Shown: in pieces, positions 8,581-18,179 of the stretch
Numbering within the stretch: position 1 is the stretch's first letter
Layout of the letters: every line of letters begins with the position of its first letter
Assembly (NCBI GenBank): GCA_942492625.1
Contig: CALOFM010000028.1
Location: 23,324 to 87,323, forward strand
Reading direction: 5' to 3'
Length of the DNA: 64,000 nucleotides
From: Thiosymbion sp942492625
GTDB lineage: Bacteria > Pseudomonadota > Gammaproteobacteria > Chromatiales > Chromatiaceae
Notes under the pieces: model-generated
Told to the model about the DNA's origin: nothing
What the model saw: only the letters and a program-made list of their open reading frames with translations
The model's database searches: none
Translations under genes and position numbers: made by a program

Positions 8581-9990
8581 TCAGCGCACGCCGTCCCAGC
8601 GCAGCCCGAGGTAGACTCCGGTCTGGCGAACGCCGAACAGGTCGAGGTTACTGCGTTGGTCGTAGGATTCGACGCGGGTGACCCAGCTCCACCCCTGGCC
8701 CAGAGAGTGCTCCCACTCGAGCCCGAGGTCGAGCGCCAGCATTTTACGTGGCGCACCCCGCAAGAGCAAGGGGCTGTAGCTCTCGTGGTCGGCGAAGTAG
8801 GCGGCGTTGGCGAACAGGTCCAAGGTGCCGCGGGGAAGGGCCCAACGGTGGGTGAGCCGCAGCCCGAATTGGTCGGTGTCGCCCCCGGCCCGCCCGTCCG
8901 GGACGAGCAGTCGACCGACGTAGGCGCTCCACTCGGTCGGGCCACATGCCAGGCGGCCGGTCAGCCTGGGCTGGATGCCGTCCAGGTAAGGGACGCCGAG
9001 AACGCCCCGTCCCTCGGCCACCGCGGTCCCTGTGTCCGACCAATTTTGAGCCAGTAGCGAGATCCGCGCCGCAGGGCTGCAGTTGTCCCCCGGCCAGCGG
9101 CGCTCCGCGTATACATCGAGCCCGAACCGGGTGCCACCGGACACTGCATCGAGGGCCTCGAGGGCGATACCGGCCAGGTTCAAGCGGGCAGACGCCCTGC
9201 GCGCATGCACCGCCTCCAACCGCGCGTAGGACAGGCGTCCATCCAATCCGTCCGGAGGGGCCCGCAGGCGCACCTGTGCGAGCAGGGCCAGGCTCGCCCC
9301 CCCGTCCAGGGTGAGGGACGGAGGCATGTAATCGACCGCGAGCACACCGAGCGGACCCGGGTTCGGGCGACTCTCGGGGGCCAGCGGCAGCTCGACCTCG
9401 GCCCCGGGGAACGTGAAGGTGAGACTCGAGGCGCTCGGGGCAGCGTTGCGGTTGCTGGAATAGCCGCCGAGCAGGGTCACCCTCCACCGACCCGATCCGG
9501 GGGGTACGGATGCCGAAGCGGATGCAGGCTCGGGATCAGGCTCCGGAAGCGGGGGGGCGAGACGCGCATCCAACTCCTCGAGGATGGCGGCAACAGAGGG
9601 CGGAAGACCGCGTTCGCGGCGCAACCCGGCGACGATGGCACGGGCGCCGGCGCGGTCGCCCAAGGCAGCCAGGGTGAGTGCATAGTCGATCAGGGCGCCG
9701 CCGTGGCGCGGCTGCAGCAGGATGGCGTGCTCCAGGTCCCGTGCAGCATCGAGATGACGGCGCTGGTGGTGCAGCAGGGCCCCGCGCAGGGCGTAGTATT
9801 CGGCATCGGTTTTACAGAGCGGCTCGGCGGCGTCGAGGCGCTGCAGCGCTGCCTCGCGGCCGTCCTGGCCCAGGGCCTGGAGGTTACCGAGATCCGGAAG
9901 CGGGCAGGCAGCCCGCACGTTGGCGCCCGGGGTCCCGAGCAGCAGGGCCAGGATCGCCGTGCGAACGACTGCATCTGTAGTCGATGTCAC
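8581..9990 (-). CDS. TPR protein with outer-membrane barrel-like C-terminus
   Basis: The start is a GTG at 9990 that overlaps the TGA of the cyclase gene as GTGA, giving 469 residues. A signal peptide ends near VRAACPLPD. Residues about 40-160 look like TPR-type helical repeats (AEYYALRGALLHHQRR and similar), then a Pro/Ala/Ser linker. About 270 residues of alternating aromatic beta strands resemble surface-lipoprotein-assembly-modifier type barrels. No enzyme motif is seen. The four-base overlap with the CHASE2 cyclase and the FecR gene upstream make this the third gene of one operon, with the RTX gene next on the same strand. Export or assembly of a surface component is a guess. Confidence 0.72.
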   Translation of the reverse strand: MTSTTDAVVRTAILALLLGTPGANVRAACPLPDLGNLQALGQDGREAALQRLDAAEPLCKTDAEYYALRGALLHHQRRHLDAARDLEHAILLQPRHGGALIDYALTLAALGDRAGARAIVAGLRRERGLPPSVAAILEELDARLAPPLPEPDPEPASASASVPPGSGRWRVTLLGGYSSNRNAAPSASSLTFTFPGAEVELPLAPESRPNPGPLGVLAVDYMPPSLTLDGGASLALLAQVRLRAPPDGLDGRLSYARLEAVHARRASARLNLAGIALEALDAVSGGTRFGLDVYAERRWPGDNCSPAARISLLAQNWSDTGTAVAEGRGVLGVPYLDGIQPRLTGRLACGPTEWSAYVGRLLVPDGRAGGDTDQFGLRLTHRWALPRGTLDLFANAAYFADHESYSPLLLRGAPRKMLALDLGLEWEHSLGQGWSWVTRVESYDQRSNLDLFGVRQTGVYLGLRWDGVR

Positions 9991-11933
9991 GGACGGGGCT
10001 TTGCCTGTCGCTCGGGACTCTTGCCCCACCCGGACAGGCAGCCGTAGACATCGCGCGGGCGCCGCAAGCCCTCCAGGAGAAAACTTCCGAGGGGGTGCAG
10101 ATCGTCGTCGGGGAGTTGACCGTGCGCGCCGGGTCCCAGCAGGATGGGCTGCGCCAGCTCCTCGGTCATGGTCTGGAGCCGGATGGCTACGCTCACGGTC
10201 TCCCCCAGCACCGCGTGGGTTCGACGCGCCGCGGGCCCGATGGAGCCGATGAGGGTGATGCCGCATTCGATGCCGATGCCAAGGGCGAGGGGGACGAGCC
10301 GCTGCCTGGATGACCGCTCGAGCAGGGGGCCAGCCTCACGCAGCAGGGCCTTGGCGGCCCGCAGGGCCGAAGCGGCCGGGCACGATTCCGCGGACTCCGG
10401 CAACCACAGGGCATACACCGCATCGCCGACGTAGTTTTCGATAGCGCCGCCCTCGGCGCGTATGACCCGCTCGGTGAGTCGATAGAAGCCGTGCAGCAGG
10501 GCGACGGCCTCCTCGGGGGGGCCGGCCTCGCCCCAGGCGGCATAGTTGCGGATATCCGCAACCCACACGCAGGCTTCCCTACGCTCACCCAGAATGCGGT
10601 CGGTGGGCAGGGTGCGAGCAAGGTCCTCGGCCAGACCATCGGGGAGGTAGCTGCGCAAGTTCGCCAACAGGCGTTCGCGCTCTCGCAGGGTGCGGGCATA
10701 CTCGACAAGGAACAGGAGGGTGACGAATAGGCCGATCTGGACGATCGCGGGCATTGGGCCCAGCCAGATGTCATGCACGACGAGCAGCCAGCCGTGCAAG
10801 AAGGCCAGGGCGGCGATGCCGACGGCGAGTGCGATGGGCAATACCACTGCGCGGTTAGCGTGCGCGGCCAAAGTCAGGAACACGAGGTCCAGCAGCAGAG
10901 ACAGGCCCAGCAGCAACCAGGGACGACCCCGCGGGCTGTACGGGAGGCGCCCATCCAGCAGGGCGGCGATCAGCTCGGCGTGAATCTCCATTCCCCCCGC
11001 GATCTTGGCCAACGGCGTGGTAAGCCGATCGTTCAGGCCTAGCGCAGTAGAGCCCACGAGTGCCCATGCGCCTTGCAGCACGCCCTCGGGCACGGCACCA
11101 GTGAGCACCTCGTGGGCCGAGATGGAGATGAAGGCGGACCGGGCGAGGCGGTAAGGGATGAGCCACTGCCCCGCCTCGTCCAGCGGAACGCGCAATTCCG
11201 GCTGCTGCGAATGTGACAACCACCAAGGGGGCCCAAAGAGATCCTGCCCCGCTTCCAGGCTCAGGGCGGGGGCGACCCCGAGCCCTCGCAGATAGGCGGC
11301 CAGGGACAGCGCCGAATAGGCGGCCTCGCCGTTGCAGATGACGGCTGGAAGGCGGCGGATCATGCCGTCGCTGTCCACGGTCGGAGTGACGTGTCCCACG
11401 GCAGCGGATTGGATCCCCCGGGCCAGACCCAGATAGCCTCTGGCATTCGGCAAGGGAGGAGCACAGGGCGGGCTATCGAGTGCCCCGCGCAGCACGCCCG
11501 CGTGGGGCGGGGCAGCGACGGCGGGGTCGGTGACGAAATACTCGGCGAGCACCAACGGCAAGCTTCCGGCGCGAAGATTCAGTGCTTCGTCGCCGGGACG
11601 CTGGTGATCGAGGATGAGATCGAAGATTTGCAGCTTCGCACCCTGGCGGTCCAAGGCGTCGGCCAACTGAGCCAGATACTCCCGCGGCCAGGGCCAAGGA
11701 CCTAGCGCGGCAAGGCTGGACTCGTCGATGTCCACCAGAACCAGGCGCCGCTCGCGCTCGTCCTCCGCGCTCCACAGCCAGATATAGTCGGTGAAGCGGT
11801 TATCGACCTGCCGAAGTAGGGACGACGGGATGAAGGCCAACGCCATTATGGCCAGGGAGGCGGCGGTCAGCGCCGCTCGCCAGGCCCAGGGGGCGAGGCG
11901 AGGTACGTTCAGAAGGGCCATCGGCAAACCCAA
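9987..11933 (-). CDS. CHASE2-domain adenylate/guanylate cyclase-like membrane protein
   Basis: A 648-residue sensor protein. One N-terminal membrane segment (about 15-36) precedes an extracytoplasmic CHASE2 domain (about 40-335, with LVDIDESSLAALGPWPW). Three membrane helices follow (about 338-415), then a class III cyclase domain (about 450-620). Metal-binding Asp460 (WVADIRNY) and Asp504 (VGDAVYALW) are kept, as is Arg585. The purine-selecting Lys is Asn500, its partner position is Ala574, and the transition-state Asn is Ser581. Catalysis may therefore be weak, altered or lost. It lies between a FecR gene (41-base gap) and the TPR/barrel gene (overlap). Confidence 0.9.
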   Translation of the reverse strand: MGLPMALLNVPRLAPWAWRAALTAASLAIMALAFIPSSLLRQVDNRFTDYIWLWSAEDERERRLVLVDIDESSLAALGPWPWPREYLAQLADALDRQGAKLQIFDLILDHQRPGDEALNLRAGSLPLVLAEYFVTDPAVAAPPHAGVLRGALDSPPCAPPLPNARGYLGLARGIQSAAVGHVTPTVDSDGMIRRLPAVICNGEAAYSALSLAAYLRGLGVAPALSLEAGQDLFGPPWWLSHSQQPELRVPLDEAGQWLIPYRLARSAFISISAHEVLTGAVPEGVLQGAWALVGSTALGLNDRLTTPLAKIAGGMEIHAELIAALLDGRLPYSPRGRPWLLLGLSLLLDLVFLTLAAHANRAVVLPIALAVGIAALAFLHGWLLVVHDIWLGPMPAIVQIGLFVTLLFLVEYARTLRERERLLANLRSYLPDGLAEDLARTLPTDRILGERREACVWVADIRNYAAWGEAGPPEEAVALLHGFYRLTERVIRAEGGAIENYVGDAVYALWLPESAESCPAASALRAAKALLREAGPLLERSSRQRLVPLALGIGIECGITLIGSIGPAARRTHAVLGETVSVAIRLQTMTEELAQPILLGPGAHGQLPDDDLHPLGSFLLEGLRRPRDVYGCLSGWGKSPERQAKPRP

Positions 11934-11974
11934 TGCGATCCAACGTCTACGCTGCGGCCGGCTGCGCGGGGTGC

Positions 11975-13387
11975 TTATCGCCCCCAGAGCGTCAGACCCT
12001 TGAAGGTGCCGTCGGGGACCTGCTTTTCAAAGAAGTACCCGGCCGTCGCCCCATCCTGGGCGACCGCGCCCGCAACCCATTGGGTCGCCGTTTTGTCCGC
12101 GAACATGCCCTCGTCGCTCATGCGACCGGCGGAGTGCACCGTATGGGCGCCAGCGGTCGGGTGACTGACTTGCAGGTCAGTGGAATACCGTGCCGCAGAG
12201 AAGTCTACCTGAAGTCTGCCGCCGTCGATGCTCGCGGGGTCCACCGTGCCCCCCCGGACCAGCTCCGCAGTTCCCGACGTGAGACTGAAGTCTGCTTTAC
12301 CCTGGAGGCTGGGTGACAGGGTGCGCTCCTCTCCCTCGGTACGGAACAGGCCGTAGTCGCGATTGCCGACGGTGACCTTCCGGTCCGCACTTGCCTCTTC
12401 GTAGGGCACACTGACGGTCTCCTTCAAGGTAGCTGGCTCACCCCAACGACCCCACACCAGGTTGGCCGGGGGCGCGGACGGGGGAGTTGGTGCCGCGGTC
12501 GGTTCAAGACCGGACGGTTCAAGACCGGTCGGTTCAGGCGGGGATTGCGCCACCGGTGTCGAGGCGAGTCGGACCGCAGCACGACCAGCCTGCGCGCCGG
12601 CATCCCCGGATAGGTAGTCGCGCGAGGCGTCGGAGTGGATCCAGTCAGTCCGGCCATTGGATGTGCGTCCGGATTCTCCGCGTGTGGAGCTCGCCTTCCT
12701 GGCGTTGGTTGCCGCGGCGGGCTCTTCAAGCCCGATGCCGAACAGCTCCAAGATTTGTTTGGGGTCCAACGCAATCAGGCGCGGAACCGTCTGCCTGAGC
12801 CCCAGTTGGATGATGAATCCCTTTTGATGCTCCGACAACAGGGCAGTCCGATCGGCGCTGCAACGGTCGAACCCCTGCGCGGCACAGTTCGGGCCCAACG
12901 TCGATACCTCCACACTGCCGCGATTGAGAAGGACCTGCGTGGCGTCCGCTCCGGCGCGGGTGACAAAATCTGTGCCGCGTACGCCGATGGCGGCCAAGGG
13001 GGTATTGAGGCGATAGCGGTCCGGGCGCAGCTTTCCAGCCTCACCGGTAATAGTACGGACCACGCCCTGCCCGAGGGTGAAACGCACGGCACTAGCGGAG
13101 GGATTTGCGGGGTAGTAGCTATAGCGCTCAACGGTCAGGCGGCTCCCGGGGCGCACGCTGACAAAAGCGTGGTCAATGAAGCGCACGTGAACATGGCCGC
13201 TGGCGCCGGTTTCGATCCGATCCCCCACGAGCACCTTGGAGCCGGCGTCGAGGGTATGTACCTGACCGCCGGCGTCCACCCGCCGGGCTTGACCAATGAG
13301 GAAGGTGACCTCTCCAACGGGCTGAGCGGCATAGGCGGGGCACGCGAGCAGCGAGAGCGACAGGATAAACCAGAGCGGCGTTTTCAT
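11975..13387 (-). CDS. Secreted FecR-domain protein
   Basis: This 470-residue protein has a signal peptide (cleavage near AYAAQPVG) followed by a FecR domain at about residues 30-170, including the SRLTVERYSYYP and LNTPLAAIGVRGTDF segments. It has no cytoplasmic anti-sigma part, so it is not a classical FecR sensor. A Pro-rich linker follows (about 285-310), then a beta-rich C-terminal domain of unknown type. It is the first gene of the FecR, CHASE2 cyclase, TPR/barrel operon. Such trios occur in other proteobacteria, but their job is not established; binding of an envelope ligand for the CHASE2 protein is a reasonable idea. Confidence 0.85.
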   Translation of the reverse strand: MKTPLWFILSLSLLACPAYAAQPVGEVTFLIGQARRVDAGGQVHTLDAGSKVLVGDRIETGASGHVHVRFIDHAFVSVRPGSRLTVERYSYYPANPSASAVRFTLGQGVVRTITGEAGKLRPDRYRLNTPLAAIGVRGTDFVTRAGADATQVLLNRGSVEVSTLGPNCAAQGFDRCSADRTALLSEHQKGFIIQLGLRQTVPRLIALDPKQILELFGIGLEEPAAATNARKASSTRGESGRTSNGRTDWIHSDASRDYLSGDAGAQAGRAAVRLASTPVAQSPPEPTGLEPSGLEPTAAPTPPSAPPANLVWGRWGEPATLKETVSVPYEEASADRKVTVGNRDYGLFRTEGEERTLSPSLQGKADFSLTSGTAELVRGGTVDPASIDGGRLQVDFSAARYSTDLQVSHPTAGAHTVHSAGRMSDEGMFADKTATQWVAGAVAQDGATAGYFFEKQVPDGTFKGLTLWGR

Positions 13388-13532
13388 CGGAGTTTCCTCC
13401 AGGCGATCGGATGGGGGCGCAACCTGCGGACTTTAACGCGTCATTCTCGCGCGAAGGGCGGCAATATGCCAGGCCCACGTGCCGGTTTTGCCAGCGACGG
13501 CTTGGCTCACCATGTTTGTTGGTGGGAGCGAT

Positions 13533-14606
13533 TCAGGACCCGGCGAGCCGCCGCAGCCGTTCGGACAGGAACCTGATGGGGGCGGTGACGCGCCAGGCGC
13601 GCGACGAGAGCACGGCCTCGAGAGCGGTCTCGAGAGCGGCCTCTTGAGCATGGTGCTGCTTCAGGAGTGCCTGGCGCTGCTCCAGGAGTGCCTGGCGCTC
13701 GGAGTCGAATGCGCACCGCTCGCTTTCGAATCGCTCCTGGAGCGCGAGGCGCTCGCCGCGCTCCCGCTCCAGGGCAGCCGAGAGGGTGCGAACCGCATGG
13801 TCGAGACGGGTCGTCGCTTGCTGAAGGGTCTCTCCCCAGACAGTCGCGCGCGCGAGTGCCGCCTCGCTGATCCGCGCAAGCCCCGGCGGCACCGCTTCGT
13901 CGTAGTTGGCGAGCCACGCAGCAGCCTCCTCGGGGGCCACCAGGACCAGTGCCTCGGCGGCCTCCACGGCGGCGGGGAGGCTGTAAGTGCGGTAGGTGTT
14001 GAGGGCAGCGATATGCCGGTCATAGGACTGCTTGGTCAGCTCGGATTGGAACGCGGCCATTGCGGAGCGTTTGCGCGCCAATGCCCGGGTGATGTCCACC
14101 AAGCAGTTGGGGCGCAGGGGCGCGCTCACCTCGTAGAGGGCGAGACGCGGTGCCGTTTGCGTATCGCGGGCCAACGTATCTTGGGCCTGGAGCGCAGCCC
14201 AGGCGGCGGCACGGTGATCCGGATGGGCCTCCCAAAGAGACGGCGCGAAAACCAGCTCTGCGCCAGTCTCATGGATCGCGTCGCCAATCCTTGCTGCGAG
14301 GTCTTCGGCAGACATGAGGGTGCGATCCTGCCATGGGCCGAAGTCGATTCCTTGGGCCCCCAAGATCGTCGCCGCTTGGCGGCTCTCTTCCTGGCGCGCA
14401 GTCACCTGGATGGTACGATCCGCGCCCTCCAGGTATCCGCCGCCGTCGCTCAAGACCAGGATGCGGACCTCGGCCCCCGCATCGGCGTACAGGGCGATGC
14501 AGCCGCCGCAACCGAACACCTCGTCATCGGCATGGGGCGCGAGGACGAGCACCCGCCGTGCCGGCGGCAACTCACACGGCGTGTTGGGAATGAACCATGT
14601 CTCCAT
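13533..14606 (-). CDS. PIG-L family deacetylase with coiled-coil tail
   Basis: A 357-residue protein. Residues about 18-225 are a PIG-L (LmbE-like) zinc-dependent N-acetyl-sugar deacetylase with the PHADDE metal motif at 24-29 and AHPDH later. Residues about 265-325 form a Glu/Gln/Arg-rich coiled coil with ERQALLEQRQALLKQ heptads. The end carries SSRAWRVTAPIR, a short motif often found in polysaccharide-locus glycosyltransferases. The start ATG at 14606 is 2 bases from the stop of the GT2 gene, so they are co-translated. A likely role is de-N-acetylation of a glycan or lipid-linked sugar made by the upstream enzymes. Confidence 0.9.
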   Translation of the reverse strand: METWFIPNTPCELPPARRVLVLAPHADDEVFGCGGCIALYADAGAEVRILVLSDGGGYLEGADRTIQVTARQEESRQAATILGAQGIDFGPWQDRTLMSAEDLAARIGDAIHETGAELVFAPSLWEAHPDHRAAAWAALQAQDTLARDTQTAPRLALYEVSAPLRPNCLVDITRALARKRSAMAAFQSELTKQSYDRHIAALNTYRTYSLPAAVEAAEALVLVAPEEAAAWLANYDEAVPPGLARISEAALARATVWGETLQQATTRLDHAVRTLSAALERERGERLALQERFESERCAFDSERQALLEQRQALLKQHHAQEAALETALEAVLSSRAWRVTAPIRFLSERLRRLAGS

Positions 14607-14608
14607 GC

Positions 14609-16444
14609 TCAGATCCTACCCCGCGCCTGGGCGAGCAGAACACGGGCGCGCCGGACCGGGTGGTAGAGACGCGCCAGCCATGGCCGGGAGAGCAGAGCGT
14701 CCCGTAACGGGCGTTCGGGAACTGCCATCAGGTCGACTTGTGAGGTGAACTCCTCCACCATTGCGAGCACCTGCGGCGGGGACAGGGTCACGCGCAGCTG
14801 ATCGTGTTTGGCCACAGCCTTGGCATAGTAGTCGTCGAGATCCTTCTGGCGAATCGCGGCTTGCTCGGCTGCGAACGGCACTCGGTACAGGGACGTAACC
14901 TTGTCGACCATGCGAAAGTCCTGCTCCAGCGTGTAGCGGACCCAAAGGTTCCAGTCTTCGAGGTTGTCCAGCTCCGGGTCGAAGCCACCGTAACGCTCAA
15001 AGAGCTGTCGGCGAAAGAGCACGGTCTGAAGCGGCAGGTAATTGTGGTGCCAGAGCAGGACGCGGCTGAAGGGCTGGCGGAACACCAGGTTGTGCGTTGC
15101 CTCTCGGTAACGCCAAGGGTCGTTGCTGATGACTTCCGTTCGCACCTCAAAGGCCAGGGCGTAAACGCCGCCGGCCTCAGGGGCGGCCTGGATGGCATCC
15201 ACCAAGACCTCAACATGGTCGGCGTAGAGGAGATCGTCGTCGTCAAGCAGACACAGGAGCTGTCCTTCCGCTAGCCCAAGTGCAGCATTACCCGCCCGAC
15301 AGCGGCCCATCTTGGGCAAAGCCTTATAGCGTACGGCAGCATAACGCCTGGAGGCAGCCATCTCCTGGGCAAACGCCGCGGCGGACTCGGAGCCGTCTTC
15401 AACGATGACCAGCTCAATCGGCTGATAGGTCTGCCGGGCCACCGACGCCACTGCCTCGGCCAGCTTCCCGGCGCGACCGGCAACCGTGCGCACAAGCACG
15501 CTTACCAGGGGGCGTTCGGGGTCCCGGGTTTGGCTTTGATATGCGTAGAAAGCACCAGGACGCACCATCTCGTAATCCCAACCGCGGAAAGGAAACTCGA
15601 CGTTAGAGCGCTTCCGCGTCGCGAGGAAATAGGGAGCGAGCCACAGCAGAACGAGCCCCTGGCCCAGCACTCGCCGACGTTGGCGTGGGATGCGCGATGG
15701 GAGCAGAAACAGGCCGAGGTACATCAGAAACCCCTTGATGGCATCTCGCCAACTGCCGTACCGGCAGCGCAGGAGCACGTTAGCCAGGGTGCTTCCGAGA
15801 AACTGGGCCGGCTTGAGCTCCCCCGCTTTCTGGTAGGTATGATGCCAAACAGTGGCGCGCGGGACATAGCGGAGCGTCCATCCGCGATCGCGCAGGCGAT
15901 AAGAGATCTCTACGTCCTCACCGTAGAGGAACAGTTTGGGCTCGTAGCCGCCGACTTGGCGAAGGGCCTCCGTGCGGAACAGGGCGCAGGCGCTGGAGCA
16001 CCAGAGCACCTCCCCCGTCTCGGGGCGATAGTGCTTGGGGTGCTCGAACGGCTTCTGCCGACATTCCCAGGTGGCGACGTCGGCCGGATCACTGGTGGCA
16101 CGGCCGACAAGTTGGCCCAGGGTGTCGGATTCCAGCTCCAGGTCTACGTTGGTGACCAGAAACCAGGACGCCTCGGCATGGACCAGGTTGGCATTGTGGC
16201 CCCGCCCAAAACCGATATTTTCTCCAAAATCAATGCATATCTCCTTGAAATCGTTACCGTGACGAACGGACAGCTCATTGATCTGGTGCCGGGTGGCATC
16301 CGTAGACCCATTGTCGCGGAACAACAACCGGATCCGCTGTAGGGGATAGGCCTGAGCGACGAGACTCGCCATGAAAAGGTCGAGCCAGCGAGACGAGTCG
16401 TGGGTGACGATGGAAATATCAATGTCTGGAAGGTTTGCGTCCAT
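14609..16444 (-). CDS. Glycosyltransferase with two GT2 domains
   Basis: I take ATG 16444, which gives 611 residues and starts just after the upstream gene's stop at 16458; a longer in-frame start would overlap that gene. The N-terminal GT-A domain (about 8-230) has ISIVTHDSS, FRDNGSTD and VTNVDLELE, with a GGYEPKLFLYGEDVEISYR acceptor motif. A hydrophobic stretch follows at about 255-285. A second GT2 domain (about 310-500) has VSVLVRTVAGR, VIVEDGS and LLDDDDLLYADH. Two-domain enzymes of this kind usually build O-antigen or S-layer glycans. Sugar donors cannot be read from the sequence. Confidence 0.9.
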   Translation of the reverse strand: MDANLPDIDISIVTHDSSRWLDLFMASLVAQAYPLQRIRLLFRDNGSTDATRHQINELSVRHGNDFKEICIDFGENIGFGRGHNANLVHAEASWFLVTNVDLELESDTLGQLVGRATSDPADVATWECRQKPFEHPKHYRPETGEVLWCSSACALFRTEALRQVGGYEPKLFLYGEDVEISYRLRDRGWTLRYVPRATVWHHTYQKAGELKPAQFLGSTLANVLLRCRYGSWRDAIKGFLMYLGLFLLPSRIPRQRRRVLGQGLVLLWLAPYFLATRKRSNVEFPFRGWDYEMVRPGAFYAYQSQTRDPERPLVSVLVRTVAGRAGKLAEAVASVARQTYQPIELVIVEDGSESAAAFAQEMAASRRYAAVRYKALPKMGRCRAGNAALGLAEGQLLCLLDDDDLLYADHVEVLVDAIQAAPEAGGVYALAFEVRTEVISNDPWRYREATHNLVFRQPFSRVLLWHHNYLPLQTVLFRRQLFERYGGFDPELDNLEDWNLWVRYTLEQDFRMVDKVTSLYRVPFAAEQAAIRQKDLDDYYAKAVAKHDQLRVTLSPPQVLAMVEEFTSQVDLMAVPERPLRDALLSRPWLARLYHPVRRARVLLAQARGRI

Positions 16445-16457
16445 TTGAAGGTCACAC

Positions 16458-17546
16458 TTAGCGAAAATCCGTGTCTCCGGCCATGAGCCAGAGGCGCCCT
16501 GGCAGCGTTCCGGCATCTGGCGTACCGATTGCGTTGACTGGAATGCGGACATCAATCTGCTCCGCCTTGGCGTTGCCGCCGAAGCATTCGGCTATCGCGG
16601 AGCTGAACCAGCCTTGCACGCGGTGCAACCCCAGAGCACCGGCGAAGGTGCGCAAGGCGCGGATGGCCTCGTCAATCCCCGTGCGGGGCCCAACATAGTC
16701 TAGCCATTCCACATAATCGGCGTGGACACGCAACGCGATGCAAGCCACGGGATGACTCGTCCATCGGTGCTGAAGGAGCAAGACGCGGTAGCGTTGCTCA
16801 GGGCACTCTGCGTAGCGGTGCAGCCAATAGGCTGCGTCGCGCTGAGGGAGGAGAAGGCCCGGCCAATCCCGCTGCATGGCCTGCCATAGGGCGTCGATCC
16901 GATCGCATTCGCTCCCGCCATGAGCGAGCCCGACCTCGCGGGTACGAACGCGCCAGTTACGCCGCCGCGGTAGGGCATCCCAGGCCAGCTGGGTAATGGC
17001 ATCTACCTCGGCGTACACGCCGAGCTTGAGCCCGAGCTGCAGGGCCCGCGCATGGGGGAAACCGAAGGCGAACCCCACTTCCGGGTACAGGCGGGACATG
17101 TTTCCGAAATACGCGGCTGTCGCACGGAACACAGGCCCCTGCCGACTCAGGGTACCGCGCTCCTGTGGCTTGACCATCACGTCGCCGATCTGCACGCCGA
17201 GCAAGGGCTGACCGGCCATAAAAAAAGTCCGCGGCATACCGCCGAAGAACGCCACCAGTTCTTGCTCGCACGCGACTATCACTCCCCAGGTGGAGGTGTA
17301 CCTATATTTCCAGTTCCAGAAGTCGCGACCGACATCCGCGCCGAAAGCCTCTAGGAACAGGGATTTGAGAGCAGGGAAGTCCTCTGGTTGCGACCAGCGC
17401 ACCGTCCAATGTTTAGACCAGTCTCGGGGGAGATCGAGCCCGGGTGTCTCGTCCCCGGCAAGACCCGCAATGTCGGCCAGGCTTGGCGAGGTACTCCTTC
17501 CGTCGGGAAGTGAGCCGACGGCTTGCTCCTGATGATCTTGGGTCAC
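16458..17546 (-). CDS. GNAT-like acyltransferase, glycan locus
   Basis: The GTG at 17546 has AGGAGC 7 bases upstream and gives 362 residues. The start of the mature fold, WSQPEDFPALKSLFLEAFG, and the later EVGFAFGFPHARALQLGLKLG stretch resemble GNAT/FemAB-type acyltransferases found in polysaccharide clusters, where they add acyl or aminoacyl groups to sugars. No strict catalytic motif is visible. It is the first gene of a three-gene unit with the GT2 and PIG-L genes (13-base and 2-base gaps). The specific function is inferred from context only. Confidence 0.7.
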   Translation of the reverse strand: MTQDHQEQAVGSLPDGRSTSPSLADIAGLAGDETPGLDLPRDWSKHWTVRWSQPEDFPALKSLFLEAFGADVGRDFWNWKYRYTSTWGVIVACEQELVAFFGGMPRTFFMAGQPLLGVQIGDVMVKPQERGTLSRQGPVFRATAAYFGNMSRLYPEVGFAFGFPHARALQLGLKLGVYAEVDAITQLAWDALPRRRNWRVRTREVGLAHGGSECDRIDALWQAMQRDWPGLLLPQRDAAYWLHRYAECPEQRYRVLLLQHRWTSHPVACIALRVHADYVEWLDYVGPRTGIDEAIRALRTFAGALGLHRVQGWFSSAIAECFGGNAKAEQIDVRIPVNAIGTPDAGTLPGRLWLMAGDTDFR

Positions 17547-18179
17547 GGAAGATGCTCCTGAGTCACAGAGAAGGCGGCAAACTGCTTTGCTGCGCTGTAG
17601 ATGTGCAAGCGTCGCTCGCAGAACAGGTAAGCGGATACGGCATAGCCCCCTTTGAGCGGGGGAGGACGGACGAAACCCAGTCGGGCGCTTGGGGCTGCGG
17701 ATTTCAGCCGGGGTTTGCGCAACCATAAAATCAGTAACTTACACCGCCGAAAAAAATGGCTACGGTCTCGTGCAGCCGCGCCAAAATGGACCGAACATCC
17801 GTAGGGTGAATCTGGCGCGTAGCAATGTGCCGGGAGTTTGCTGAGCAGTAACAAAAAACTCGGTTTTATGCGTTCATAACCCGTTGATTCCAAGAGTGCC
17901 CGCGTTATTGAGCAACTACGAAAACGATAACTAACCATTCGATCTAAATGGATATGCCGGAGGCTGGAAGGCCTCGACTGTCATGAGCGCATCGTATAGG
18001 GAGGTTCACGCCTGCTCCCGGACTAAGACATATTGAAGCCATCCCCGGCTTGGATCAACTCCCGCCCATCCAGGCACGGGTCGTGGAGCCGATTATTTTC
18101 AACGGGTAGAGCCGCTGTAAGTGCCGGTGTCTTCCTGTTCCACACCGGAAACGCTTAAACCTGCGCCTCCCTAGCGAAT
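17547..18179 (-). other. Intergenic region, no gene recognised
   Basis: About 630 bases between the glycan operon and the Crp/Fnr gene, both on the minus strand. It must hold the promoter of the glycan operon. Short hairpins are visible, for example CCGGTGT at 18124-18130 pairing with ACACCGG at 18142-18148, which could end crp/fnr transcription but lacks a U run. The reading frames crossing it have no recognisable protein. Confidence 0.5.

Noticed and set aside
6455..8614. A 719-codon open frame on the plus strand opposite the RTX gene
   Set aside because: It is the antisense shadow of a GC-rich, repeat-bearing gene; it has no recognisable domain, and the minus-strand frame has RTX repeats, a ribosome site and a terminator.
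17543..17938. A 131-codon frame upstream of the GNAT-like gene
   Set aside because: It has no recognisable domain and overlaps the ribosome-binding site of the GTG-started gene.
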